Below are positions 11,216 through 23,700 of a DNA stretch of 49,346 nt, piece by piece. The stretch spans positions 1-49,346 of the forward strand of contig JAAAUF010000158.1 of the NCBI GenBank assembly GCA_015499985.1, written 5' to 3'. The translations under genes were made by a program, and so were the position numbers. This stretch comes from Haplosporangium gracile (taxonomy: Eukaryota > Mortierellomycota > Mortierellomycetes > Mortierellales > Mortierellaceae). The notes under the pieces were generated by a model, which was not told the origin of the DNA, searched no databases, and saw only the letters and a list, made by a program, of their open reading frames with translations. The stretch's first letter is position 1. Each line of letters starts with the position of its first letter.

Positions 11216-14085
11216 CTAAGCAATGAAGCCTCCCTTGCGGGAACTGCCAAAGTTCCGGCTGACACGGCGGCCGACGGCCGTGCTGCCTAGGATACCGCCC
11301 GATGGATGAACCTTGGCCGCATTCTTGGCAGAGTTGTACAGCCACAGACCCCAGAAAGTCAGGCAGACTCCCGTCCATTGCGTCGTGCCCAATGTCTGGT
11401 GAAAGTACACAATACTGGCCACAATGACAACAATACGCTTGATCAACGATGCAATCGAGTAGGTGACTGGAGAGGTAAGCGCCAAGACCGAGAAGGCAAA
11501 GATGTTTTGGAAAAAGTGCGAGACGCCGTTCAAGAACAACAACCACGAGACACCCCAGAATCCAGAAGAATGACCCGTGGCGTGGTGGTAGACTCCTGAC
11601 TCGTCCGAGAACATAAGCCCCAGACCCTCAGCATATAACCAGATGGGGATCATGCAGATGGCAGCCATGGTCGACGAGTAAAAGAGAATGTTGATCTTGT
11701 CGAGCTTTTGGGAATTACTGGATACGATATCGTCAGAGTCATCCTGCTTGGTCCCTTCCTTGTTGCCGAGTTGCTGTTGCTTGGCCTTGTTGCTGAAAAG
11801 GATTTTTTTGGTGAACACGTTCTGGGTCACAAAAACCAGCATTGATGCCAGCGCACAGACGAGACCGACTAGGTTATTGAATTCGAGTGACAGTCTGCAA
11901 GCCAACATGACACCAGCTGTCAAAGGAACGAGGGAGATGTAGACATCCTTACTGTAGGTCGTGCCCAAAACGACGCGATAAAAGACGACAGTAAAAAGCG
12001 GTGACAATGCCTAAGTAGATGGTAGCAAGGGAGAGTATTTCAATGATTAATATGAATGCCGAGATGTCATTGTTTGTTTGTTATTTTTTCTACTTGTTCT
12101 CTGATCCATGGATCGATGTGAAGCGCAAGTGAAAGGTGTAATAGGAAATGTACAAGAGAAAATAAGGAGTCGCAAAAAATGTTTTATCGGTCCAATACAA
12201 AGGCGTGGTGTTCCCAGCAGGTGAAAGCTGAAAGGGTTCACTCGTCCATCCTTTCATAATGTCTGCCCTTTTAAGCCTTATCTGGCCTGAGCCAGCTTCC
12301 CTGAAAGCAGCCCCCTCTTTCGGTAAAAAGTCGTCTCCTTGAAAATATGTTCCTGTCCAGAAAGGTTGAATCTGAACCACTTGCGCTGCTCTTTCTCTTC
12401 TATAGCTTTGTTGATCATCATAACTTCTTTTCTCCGTCTCTTTTCCATTGCCCTGACCACCCTGACCTGACTTGTCCTGTCCGTGTATCACACCTTTGAG
12501 GACCATTTCCATCTATGTCTCCTGTCGCATCATTGCCAAATAAATAAACAGAAAGAGTGGGCACAGAGGAGGCTATGCATTGGCACGAAGAGCTCACCTT
12601 GATGGTATGGACGACACTCAATGGGACTCGACTGATGGCAAAACTGGAAAAGACATGTCCAACAACCTGAAACCCGACCAGCGGGGCGGTCATTTGTATA
12701 ATGCCCATAGTGGGCCGGCGGATCGTGGTCATCCTGAATCCCGTGCCGAGCAAGAAGCAAAAGAAGGACACAAACACAAACTGGACAAAGGTCAAGGTGA
12801 TGGGGTATCGGAACTGATTCATAATCTGCTTTCCAATGTTGTTGGTGACGGCCGAGGAAAAGTACCAGAGCAGACAGAGACCGGGCAGCTTGGAAGCCTT
12901 GTAAAACTTCATGGCCATGCCACGAAGCGAGCTTGGGTCCACACTAGCGCTGGTTCCTGAAGAGAATCCTGATGATGAGACTCCGTCCAAGGACCGACTC
13001 GAGGGTAACGAGAGCTTGCCTCCATTGGATGAAACGACCGCCTGAGCTGATTGAACCACCTTGCTCAGCCCTTGGTTCAAGGCTGGGGGCAAATAGGCAG
13101 CGACGCCATTGAGTGCTGATCGATTTTGTTTCTTCTGAAGCTCTTTTTCGTCATCCTCAAAGTACAGGTGTTCCTGCTGGTATTGGTGCTGGTGCTGTTG
13201 TTGTTGGAGGTGATACAAGGGTTGCTGATCGTACAAAGGTTGTTGGTTCTGTGCTGGCCAGCGACCGCCAAGGGTACTCGAGGCGCCAATGATATGGCTG
13301 CTTGATCCGCTGTATTGGGTATTGTAGGTGGTAGTGGTGGTGGTAGTGGTGGCAGAAGCAGAGCCCGACGATGCCAATGATGGAACACCGGTTGCATCAT
13401 AGAGAGAAGGACCAATGGTTGGGTTCAGAGCAGGCGAGGTTGAGCGCAAGGCTGGGTATGTCTGAGGCTGATAGAGGTGGCTCATAGACAAGGGCGATTT
13501 TGCGAGCGGCAAGTTCGAAGAAGGGATGGAGCCGGAGCTAGAGGTAGAGCCGACTGCAGAAGAAGAAGAGGAGGAAGAAGCAAAATTGCTCTGAAAAGTG
13601 GGTGCAGGTGTTGAGGACGTTGAGGAGACGGCCGAAGAAGCGAGCGAAGTTGGAGTCATGCTAGCGAATTGATAAGTGTTGTGATGATGCTGGCTGTAGC
13701 TGTGGCTATGGTTATGGTTGTGGCTGCTGGAGGAGTGAGAGTTAGGTGAAAGGTTTTCAGGCGGGGACGAGGCCCCAGAGGAGAAGGAGGTCCTTGGGGT
13801 TGGCAGCTGTTGGACGTGGACCATGAGCGGGTTCTCTATACTTGACGGTAAGCTATTATGAGTCTGTTGTTCAAAAAAGGGGATAGCAGAGTCGTCGTCG
13901 TGTATGGCGGAGGGGGTGAGTGCAGCGGTGGTGGAATGGTTATGGTTCTGGCTTGCCAGGGCCTCGAAGAGGGCATCGGCGGTGGGGATGCGATCATTAT
14001 CGGTTGTGGAGGAGGTAGGCTGGGGCTTGTAGGAGAAGGGGCCCGACTTCCTTGTGGATGAGGACGGGCCAGTAGTGTTTGCCAT
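11216..14085 (-). CDS. sly41: Sly41-like triose-phosphate-translocator-family transporter with long disordered N-terminus
   Basis: Two minus-strand exons, 14085-12598 and 12010-11216, encode 760 residues with a 587 bp intron. The C-terminal ~365 residues form a TPT/drug-metabolite-transporter domain of about ten helices. Segments such as GHVFSSFAISRVPLSVVHTIKALSPL span the exon junction and are characteristic of the fungal SLY41 family of ER/Golgi membrane proteins. The transported substrate is not established for that family. The first ~395 residues are low complexity: Ser/Thr/Pro-rich, His/Asn repeats (SHNHNHSHSYSQHHHN) and a Gln/His run. That is far longer than a typical Sly41 N-terminus and is presumably cytosolic and disordered. 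A polar insert (KQDDSDDIVSSNSQK) divides the helices in the second half. The 5' leader to about 14260 is pyrimidine-rich on the coding strand. Confidence 0.85.
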
Positions 14086-15068
14086 GTGATGAGGTTGATG
14101 AGTTGGAAGAGAGGGAACGACTGGAAGAGGAGGGAGTGAGGAAGGATGACGGAAGGAAGGTGGTGAAAGGAATGGAGAAGGATGCGGGGATAAAGAAAAA
14201 GAAAAGAAAAAGAAAGGAAAAGAAAAGAAAAGAGATGAGAAATCAAATCAAGGTTATCAAAGATAGTGTCTATTTTTGAATTGGATTAAAGGGAAGGGAT
14301 GGGGAGGGAAGGGAACAACAACGACGAAGGAAAATGGGAGAACGAACGGTGACATGTTTACTATTGGTGGATGTAGTTCTCTTTTCTTTTTTCTGTCTGT
14401 TCACAATAGAGAAGGTGCACACTGCATTACTTCCTATTACCATTTTAATTGCCCGTCGGTCGAAGGGTATGTCTTTGCAGGTATCAGTACCACTAGGACA
14501 CATATTACATATCAGTGGGCAAGGCCAGCAAATGACAGTGTAGTGTCCCCCCCCCCCTTTCCCCTGAGCATTGAGAGCGAAGGGTGTGTGTGGACAAGAC
14601 AGGACAAGAGATGGGCTTTCAAAGGAAATGCATGGCTTCAGTCCGACTCAACTCTCTTTGTGTCTGTGAGCATCCAATTTATGTATATATTTTTTTTTAA
14701 CGGACCCGATCCAACCCACTCACGCCAGTCCAGCTGAACGGGACTCTATTCTGCCCGTTGCTCTTCTGTGTTTCCTTTGCAACTACTTCCCAGCCATGCG
14801 TCCAACAAAAAGAAAAATGTGTGCTCACGATGAGGAGGTGATAAAAGGACGACCAACACTTTATGCTCCCTCGGCGAACTGATCATCACCAAGCACACAA
14901 TTATCTCTCCCCCTTCCCCCTTACCCCTGCGATCTGCGATCTGCGACCAAGCCACACTCCCTTGGACCCTCCGTCCACTTTTTTTTTTTTCTTCCTCCGC
15001 CCTGGCTCGTCTCTTCTGCAACGACACACAACACACCTTTCCTAGGAAAACGTGCAACCAGGAGCGAG
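14086..15068. other. Divergent intergenic region between Sly41 and the PAAT-like gene
   Basis: The left part (to about 14270) is purine-rich on the plus strand, the Sly41 leader. The right part (about 14895-15010) is C/T-rich on the plus strand, the leader of the rightward gene. A C11 run lies at 14547-14557. No gene is supported inside. Confidence 0.6.
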
Positions 15069-16854
15069 ATGGCACTTCTCCACTTCACTACAAACAGGGC
15101 TGCCGATGACCCTACTACCATCTACTCCGCATGTCTCTTTGACCATGTGAGAATCTGCCTTCATTCTTCTCACTGATTCACAGAGTGGCTATGCTATACT
15201 TCTGTGACCAAACACTTTCCTTGCTACAGACACAAAAATCATCGATCTACACAGCACAACTAACTTCCCACTACTGCATTACTACTATGACCCACGGTAT
15301 AAAAATAGACAGATGGATCGTTGTGTGCCGCTACTGCAGAGCAAGAGAACCCTCGCCCCCTACGCCTATCCTCCTCCTCTACTACCGCCCCATCCGTGCC
15401 CTTGAGCCCAACCACCTCTGAACATAGTCGGCATATCCTCACAGACCTGTCTCCCTCCAACCCCGCCATCCTTCTCGCCCGCTCGTCAACTGACCCCGAC
15501 ACGCGACCCTTCGTCTGCTCAGCCATCACCATCGTCTCCTCGGCAAGAACCATGGAACTCTACATCTCGGGCGAATACTCGGGTACCTTCCGTGGCGAGT
15601 TCTTCCTTCCCTCGACTCCTTCCTTCACACCCGTTACTTCTGGAGCTGGTGGGGCTGATGGACTTGGACCGGCGAGTCCGCCGCTGTTTCTTATCCAAAT
15701 CGATCAGGAGAGTTTGCTTCATAGATGTCGTAACTTGCTCTTCAAGGTAAAATCAAAAGAGCTAGTTTGTTTACTCTCCTACGGTGATAAGCTACTAGAC
15801 TATTGCGCTTTAATAGGCACGCGTAATGTATCAAAGCTTGAAGTTGTCTCTAAGCGCACAGCTTTATTTTTCGTAACAACCTACGTAGTTCTTCATACCC
15901 AAGAAGCCAGCGGCGCTTCAGGATTCACTCTCGATTCATTGGTTGATCGTACAGGGCGCATTGCCGCCACCCTCGCCATCGCTGTCGCTGCCGAACCATG
16001 GCTCCGCTTATCATAGCTCTCTTCAACAACCAGCAACAGTCATATCATCCTCTCCGGCAGTGCATACGCCAACTACTACGCCAGCTTTCTCATCTCCTCT
16101 GGCACCATCATTATCAACATCAACCCAACCAAGAAATTCTCCATCCTTGACACAAATTGATACAACTGTCGATGCCACTACTAACACAGCAGTCGATAAC
16201 TCCGAACCAACAGCAATTGTCGCTTACAACGGTGTCTCGACCACACCAGCTTCGCACATATCCTCCGGGTATTCCTCGTCCTCACAGAACCTCGACAGCC
16301 AGAAACCTCCCAACTTTTCATCATTCGTATCCGCTAACTCTTATATGATGCCCTCCGAGATCGCCACCTCGATCGACCTCGACAAAGTTCGCCAAATGCT
16401 CAGTCAAGTCCAGATTGACAATATGCCCCAAGGTGCCAAGGATCTGATGCGAACCATGGAAATGCAATCTCTTGCTCAGCAACACCACCAACAGAGGACG
16501 TTGTCTTTTTCTGTGACTGGACGAGGAGGGTACCTCTCGCCCTCCCCCATCGCGTCCCCACTCGCGCCGTTGGCGTACACGACAAATGCAGCAACCACAA
16601 CGCCTCCTTGGCCTCCTTCTCCAGTCCCACCCCCACTTACTGTCACATCCACGTTAACACCGCCCTCGGAATCCACAGCAGAAGTATCAGTACCAGCAGG
16701 AGAGACAACCGAAGCGACGACAACACTTGTGACAAGGACAGAGCTGGCGCTGATGGAAGAGAGGATCATGACCAAGATCGAGCAACGGTTCCAAGAGATG
16801 GAAGATCGAATCCTGAACAAGCTCTTGCTTGCCACCAAACAACCAAATTCTTGA
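15069..16854 (+). CDS. PAAT (C10orf88)-like protein; 5' exon structure uncertain
   Basis: The best-supported exons are one ending at 15746 (open from about 15309) and 15889-16854, joined in phase 0. The first part has VSSARTMELYISGEYSGTFRGEF, which resembles the N-terminal domain of animal PAAT (C10orf88), an ATPase associated with ABC transporters. DLDKVRQMLSQVQ...MPQGAKDLMRTME and the C-terminal amphipathic helix with repeated Glu, Arg and Lys also resemble PAAT segments. I compared these from memory only. Between them is a ~150-residue Ser/Thr/Pro linker. An ATG at 15069 starts 26 codons ending at a good GTGAGA donor (15147), but its phase does not fit the next open frame unless a further small exon exists, so the 5' end is unresolved. 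A 3' splice site at 15954 would also keep frame. The gene is convergent with LMBRD1, 259 bp apart. Confidence 0.5.
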
Positions 16855-16980
16855 GCATCATATCACAACACAACACAAAACAGTACATGTACTTGCAGTA
16901 CGACAGCATAACCTCTCCTGTACAAAATAATTTGCTCCGCATATCAATACATGGAAAACCTGCGAGAATATGTACAGCCG

Positions 16981-16986
16981 TTTATT
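16981..16986 (-). terminator. Polyadenylation signal AATAAA for the LMBRD1-like gene
   Basis: TTTATT on the plus strand reads AATAAA on the minus strand, about 130 bases past the LMBRD1-like stop codon. Placement is reasonable, but use is inferred. Confidence 0.4.
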
Positions 16987-17113
16987 TCCATGCATGTGTG
17001 AGTGTGATTTGAAAGAGACATAAAAAGCTTGCCAATTTTGCAAAAATTCTGTTGCTTTATCTGCTGTTGGAAAGTCCAGGACCCCCAAGATGCGCAGACG
17101 AAGGTTGTTGTTG

Positions 17114-20100
17114 TTACTGTTGTTGTTGTTGTTGTGCAGGAGTCGAGCCGTTCTCAGATCCGTTATTGTTGGTCCGGATAGATCCATAACTAGGTCCAGG
17201 GATCAACAATCCTCTCCGTCCAGCCCGCCTCCGTCCACCATCCGCACTCATGGCGCCAATAGCACTCAGCAATCCTCTTGATTCAATATCGTCGACATCC
17301 TCCTCAGTTTCGCTAAGGACAGGCTCGACCCCGAATCCCTTCCTGCACCCCTGGATAATGTTGAAGCCAAGCGCCAGGAAGAACATGAGGAGGAAGAGCC
17401 ACTGTATGTAATAGAATGCAAGGCCTAGGACGGGTGTCCCGAGAATGATTTTCGTAATGATGGAGGATGTAACGGTGGGTGTGCAGAGATCTGTCGGTGC
17501 TCCGACGTGGCAAGGGATGATCAGGGCCGGATAGTCGCTGCAGTCTCTCTGCAATACCGCCGTGTGGTTACACTAGTAGTGATGAAGTTAGAAAACTCCT
17601 ATTGAGCAACACTTGGTCGTTTGATAAACACACGAGAAAAAGTTCGACTGAACATCAATTTGAAACTTACGTATTGCTGGCTGCCAAACATGGAATAGTC
17701 TGGTGCGACAGACATGGTCAAGGAATAGCTGAGGCCCGCAAGAGTGAGCATCAGAAGCATGGTTGCAGCCAAGAGCCCCTGAGGTTGAGTAGCAGCCTTG
17801 CGGAACCGGTACAGGTTGACCCAAAGGAAGCGGACACCAATCGAAATAATCCCCTTTGTCGTCGACCAGAACATGTACAGAATAATCATCACCATCAAAA
17901 TGTAGTCCACCGGGAAGAACTAATATAATCAAAAACATGATCAGTAATGAATAACTGTTGCACGTATATGCAGTCATGTCAGATGTAGAAAGGTTGTCAA
18001 CTTACAGGTGAGAGGCTCAAGAACAAGAGATTGAGAGGGTTGGGGATGTTTGGGTGAGTCAGGATGTATCCACAAGGAGCGCCGCACACGTCCTCTGTCA
18101 GATTGTCGATTCTAAAGACGAGATAAAAGAAACAGGCAGTGATTAGCTTGGTTTCATCGAATACAAGCAGGGTGCAATTCTCATGTCCTTCTTATGTCAG
18201 CATACGTTGTAATCCCGATAGATGTAATAAGCAGTACAGTAAGTGTCAATGCCGCTATCCCGAAAATAATCTATAAGGTAAGGAAAAGGTTGAACGCTGT
18301 CAGTACTCTAATAGTACATAGGGACATCGACCGAAAACTGGAAGCAGGAAAAGGTGTGTACCTCAAAGGGGCGAATGATGCATCGGCAACGGTTAAACCA
18401 GCTGTCGCGGACACTCTGAGCCATCCTTGATCGGTTCTCCAGGACAAGTGCTTCTCTAGAAAGTTCCCTGAAAGCATGACGGTCCCGCTCTGACGCGCGG
18501 TTAAGTTCTCCCTGCGGATAGCGATTTATGATGGCGTTCTGACGCTCTCGATTGGCAGCCAGTTGTGCATCTGTCTCGTTCATTGTCGCAGGAATCGATT
18601 TCAGTCCTGCAATCAAGTGCAAGGGTAATAACGAAAGTCCAGGCGCCTACATATGTATTACATAAGCACTCAAAGTTAGAGCTAATACGACGAAGCATGA
18701 AAAAAAGTGTGTCAATTAAGCAATGCATGGAGGACACTTACGGTGTAAAATACCAGGACACCCATTCCTAAAAGGGATAGTACACCAGCGACAAAGGCCA
18801 GTGCTCCTGTTCCGTCTACATAACGCAGGGATCGAATAAAAAGGATCGGTTTATCAGTCAAGATTGGCATACAGAGCAAGAGAGATTTGTATCAAACATC
18901 CAATATTATTTCAGTAAAATGACGTGGGGATGAACAACCGCAGCAACCCCAACGAACCAGACGCACGCGCGCATTCCCGTCGCAAGTGGTGGTCATTATC
19001 GCACAAAACTGGAATCAAGTAAAGGCTTGATAAAAGGTGGGGTTGACTTACCCAGATCGGTCAGCATCTTCCGAAGCCATTCCAGGTCCTTGTTGTCATG
19101 CTCGTTGGGCTTCATGAACAAGCCAGTGATCAACAGAGTACAGGCGACAAGAATAAAGAAGATAGTGTACTTGAGCGAAGCAAGCAGTCTTTGGCGTATC
19201 GATTGTCCCTCGTCCAGCTCCTCATAGTAAAAGTACGAGAGCGGGATCCAAAAGAAGCAAAAGCTGGCAATCAGTCCGTAGGCGCCTACATAAGGACGAT
19301 TAAGAAGAAAATGATGGAGTCAAGACAACATTCAGTCGTCGAGAGAAAGAAAGAAAATGAAAAAGAAAACTTTCCCATCACTCATTTTTTTTTTTCGTTT
19401 TTTGCCTTTCTCTCTCAGTTTTATCACCGTGGATCGGCTTCATTTCTTTTGAGGCGCCGCTCCTTCGTTTTGCATAAGAGCACATAAACAAAGAGCATAT
19501 GTATGCGGGTCGGGACTGACTGACGCAGGACAGAACGAACTGCATATGAACAAAAATCGAACATAAAAAAAAATAAAAAGCGGACAATGATGACGAAGAC
19601 AACAAAAAATAAACGCCACGATGCAAAGAGAGAACAAGACTCCTCCTTTGTTGTTTTGCTTCGTTACCATAGTAAAAAATCCGAACAGCATTTTGCATAT
19701 GGGCAATGGCTTCGTCCGTGGCCCAGGCGCGCCTCAGACCGGTGGTTGGGTCCATGATCCGCGAGACGAGGAAGATGTCGACGGGGAAGAGGGCGATGGT
19801 CGAGAGACAGACGGTCAGGGCGAGGATGGTGACGATCAGGGCAAACGGTTCCCTGTCTGTCGTATCCGAGTAGTAGAGTGTGAAGAAAATGGAGAACCCC
19901 AGCAGGATCTATGTTGTGTATGCACGTGTGAACGCACAAATAAAGAGGGTAGTCGTTTTTTTTTTCGGATACCGTATGGGCGAATAAAGTTGAATAAGAG
20001 ACAAAAGATGCGTCTGTCAGCATGATCACCATTATTCCTGGGTTGGCACATATACCGTCCGGCCTTGTGCTTTAATAACGACTTGCTTACGGCGACCATG

Positions 20101-20150
20101 ATGCCGAAGGCACCCCATGCAGTGGCGATATGTAGCACGCCGTCGAGCAT
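17114..20150 (-). CDS. lmbrd1: LMBRD1-like lysosomal cobalamin transporter
   Basis: Nine minus-strand exons (20150-20091, 19908-19668, 19285-19052, 18815-18742, 18646-18362, 18270-18206, 18111-18006, 17919-17671, 17572-17114) give 590 residues. LMBRD1 family proteins release cobalamin from the lysosome or vacuole to the cytosol. Multiple hydrophobic helices are visible, starting with the first exon. Family marks include FPVDIFLVSR, EHDNKDLEWLRKMLTDLG, the YTAPGLSLLPLHLI block, FFPVDYILMVMIILYMFWSTTKGI, WVNLYRFRKAATQPQ and SVAPDYSMFGSQQY. A charged cytosolic loop sits at about residues 210-295. The tail is acidic and then Arg/Gly-rich, ending in six Gln. Every junction keeps phase. It is divergent from SMC4, with 647 bp between start codons, and has a C/T-rich leader on the coding strand. 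Confidence 0.93.
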
Positions 20151-20797
20151 GGTTGTAGTTGGAGAGGGAACTGGCGAGTGTGTGTGTGAGAGAGGGTTGC
20201 AGGAGTGAAGAGTGAGTTGAAAGTACGTGGGCGGTCGAGTGAAGAAAAAAAATGGCAAAAGGAGAGAAAAAAGAGAGAAGGAGGCTGGGTGGTGAAGAGA
20301 GGGTGAGAAAGAGGCGGGTGTGTTTCCGGAGGTTGCTTGGAGAATGAAAGTGCTGTGGTGATAATAGTGTCGCAGGTGAAAGAGTGAATGAAAAGGGGAA
20401 TGGAATGAGAGCTGCTTTGAATAGAGTGAGGGAAGAAGGGAGAGGAAGAGAAAAGAGAGTGAAGGACGGTGTGTGAAGGGAGGAAAATGGGACATGAGTG
20501 ACCACAAATGTTCGTTGAACATGAAAAGGTCTACGTGACTGCGTGCAAAGGCTTCAACGTCGAGAAGAGATAAATTTGTGGTGGCAAACGAAACTAAACA
20601 CTCTTAAAAGGCTCGCGTCTTCTTTTGTTTTTGCTCTCTTCATCCCGCCGTGCCCTTGTCCAGCCAACCAACAAAACAATAACTTCACACCAGGAACAAC
20701 AACCACCATCAAAAAGTCTTACAGCAGACACAACTATCACCTCTGGAATTACAACAAAAGGAACCAAGGCACACAGGAGTACAAACAAAATCATTGG
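20151..20797. promoter_or_regulatory. Divergent promoter region between LMBRD1-like and SMC4 genes
   Basis: Positions 20160-20480 are strongly purine-rich on the plus strand and so form a pyrimidine-rich leader for the leftward gene. The SMC4 side (20620-20800) is C- and A-rich with few G. An open frame in phase with SMC4 extends upstream of 20798, but its composition (CPCPANQQNNN, NYNKRNQ) looks like leader sequence rather than protein. Confidence 0.5.
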
Positions 20798-23700
20798 ATG
20801 ACCTCGATGGAACAAGATCACGAACAGGCTTCTTCTCCCCCTCCTCAGGAACACGATGTCACAGACCACGTTGATCAGGAGGAGGAACCAGAAACGGAGG
20901 ATATGCAGGGACAAGAACACACAGAAGAACATCATCAGCCCATAACAGAGCCATCACCTTCTGTAGAGAATGTACCTGATGTTGAACTTGAATCTGTCGA
21001 GCGTAATGTTCAAGAGCTTGACCTTCAGGAATCAGAACAAAACGCCGATGAAGCTTCTACAACCACTCCCACCAGTTCTCAACAACCTGCCTCTTCTGAT
21101 ATGCTTGCCCCACCCACCAACACCTTTGCCAACTCTTCTCGGCAATCCTCGCTGAACGCCAACGCCTTCGCCAAACGAAACTCCATGGCCCCTTCAGAAG
21201 CCGCCGCTGCCAATGCGACTGCAGCTATCAAGGAGCCGACAATAGAGCTAAAGCCCCGTCTTGTGATCGAAAAGATGGTCCTCGTCAACTTCAAGTCCTA
21301 TGCTGGACGACAGGAAATCGGACCCTTTCACAAATCCTTCACCTCGGTCGTTGGTCCTAACGGAAGTGGAAAGAGTAACGTCATTGATGCACTGTTGTTC
21401 GTCTTTGGATACAGAGCCAACAAGATGCGTCAGGGTAAGCTCTCGGAGCTGATTCACAACTCCAAGGGCGCCGAGGATCTTGAGAGCTGCACAGTCGAGA
21501 TTCACTTTTGTGAGATCTTGGACTTGGTAAGTTAGCAGTTCTTTTTCGTTTTAAGAAAGGTATACTGACGCCTAACATATAAAATACTTACACAGATTAT
21601 TGTCTGCTGTTGTCGATATCAAACTACAAATACTAGCCTGGACCGAACGAGTTCGAGCGTATTGAGGGATCCGGATTGATTGTGGCACGTCAGGCTTATC
21701 AAAACAACTCCAGCAAGTACTTTATCAATCACATGACGAGCACCTACACTGCTGTAACAACTCTTTTGAGAGGCAGAGGAATCGACTTGGATCACAAGCG
21801 CTTCCTGATCTTGCAAGGAGAGGTCGAGTCAATCTCACAGATGAAGCCCAAGGCGATTACCGAGCACGATGATGGTCTGTTGGAGTATCTGGAGGACATC
21901 ATCGGAACATCCCAATACAAGGACACCATCGAAAAGTCTGGTGTTGAGCTGGAAGCATTGAACGATGAGCGGTCAGAGCGTCTTACTCGAGTCAAGTATG
22001 TTGAAAAGGAGAGGGATGCTCTTGAGGTAAGTCTGGCAACATTTGAGCAATTTATTCCGCATTCTTTGAACGTTGGCATCGAGACTACTATTGATGGCTG
22101 ACCTATACCTCTCTATTCATAGGCCAGGAAACGGGAAGCTGAGGACTATATCAAGGACCAGAACAACTTGGCCATGAAGCAGTCTGCCCTTTACCAGATC
22201 TACTTGTGGGAGGCCAACAAGCGGTTCGTAAAAGATACAAAGCAGGTGGTATGTCTCTAACCTTGGTCAGGACAAATGTCGCAGTAATTATCTCATCCCT
22301 ACCATTGAGACGCCACGATTGTAATACATATCCTTTATTTTGTATTATAGGCTCAACTTGAAGCAAAGTTAGAAGAGGACCACAACAAACACAAGGGACT
22401 CAAGGACGAGATCGAGAAGCTCGAAAACGACCATAATTCGCGCGTCAAGGAGTACGAGGTAGGCATCATATCTAAGGAGATATGCAGCGATATTAACATA
22501 CATGACGACATGTGTCAGTTCTTTAGTCTGATAACTTATTTATGTCTTCTCTTTCAATAGAAAATTGACAAAGAGACGAACGAGATTTTAAAGCAGCTGT
22601 CCAAGATTGATCGCGAGGATGTACAGATGCAAGAGAACAGGAAACATTTGAAGAACAAGCAAAAGAAGGCCACTAAGTCCCTTACAGCAGTAAGTTTTAG
22701 GACGAGTCTAGCGTTACTGAAACCGCGCCTGTTTGGTTTAAGCGTTGAAGTTATTGACATTTTGCATGTGAAATAACACGTCTTTTAGGATAAACACTCT
22801 CTTTCTGAGAATCAGTCATGGATCCGCAACCACGAGTCAGATTTGATCAAGCAGCAGGCCGAGTTGGAAAAGCTGGAGAAAAGTCTCGAGGCAGCCGAGG
22901 AAGAACTTGAGGTTATTCGCGAAAGTCTGAGAGGTAAAGCATTTAATGAAAGGAATATATCTACCTGAGTTGGTTTTTATTGCTTATTGCAAAATAGATG
23001 CTGACTATGCTGTTTTATGAACATCATATGATCAACAGGAAAGACGGAAGAGTTTTCTCAGCAGATCGAGGAGCATCAAAAGGAATTGGCACCGTGGACT
23101 GCCAAGATTGTGGCCAAGCAGGGCGAGGTCGACATGGCTCAGTCAGAACATGATCTCCTGGAGCAGAGATCCAGAAACGCTCAAACACAATATCGGGAAG
23201 CAGTATCGGCACTGGAGACACTCAAGAGGTCACAGGCTTCGAAAGAAGACGAAATTCGAGAGTTGCAAGAGAGTATCGGAGCATCTGCGGATCAAATTGC
23301 AGGCATGGAGCGAACGATCAAGGTAACAGAGCAGGCATTTCAAGAGCAATAATTGATTACAAACAAATGCGCTTGCTCGCTTATGATTCTCTGACCTCCC
23401 TTGCCCTTGGCAACGTGTTTGAACTCGTTCATAGGAAATGGCAGAGAAGGAGACCATCTTGAAGGACAAGGCCAATGCGGCAAGAGCACGTGCAGAGGAA
23501 GGCCGAGCCTCCCAACAGTCAAATCAGACCCGCTCTGCTCTCTTGAGCAACCTTATGCGCCAACGAGATCTCGGAAAGATCATCGGCATTCAAGGACGTC
23601 TCGGCAACCTAGGGGCCATCGATGACAAGTATGATGTCGCTATCTCTACGGCCTGTCCCGCCCTGGATAACATCGTGGTCGACAATGTCGAAGTTGGCCA

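Noticed and set aside
20543..20797. Longer N-terminus for SMC4
   Set aside because: The in-frame sequence upstream of MTSMEQ has leader-like composition (Pro/Asn/Gln/Thr from C/A-rich sequence) and no conserved residues.
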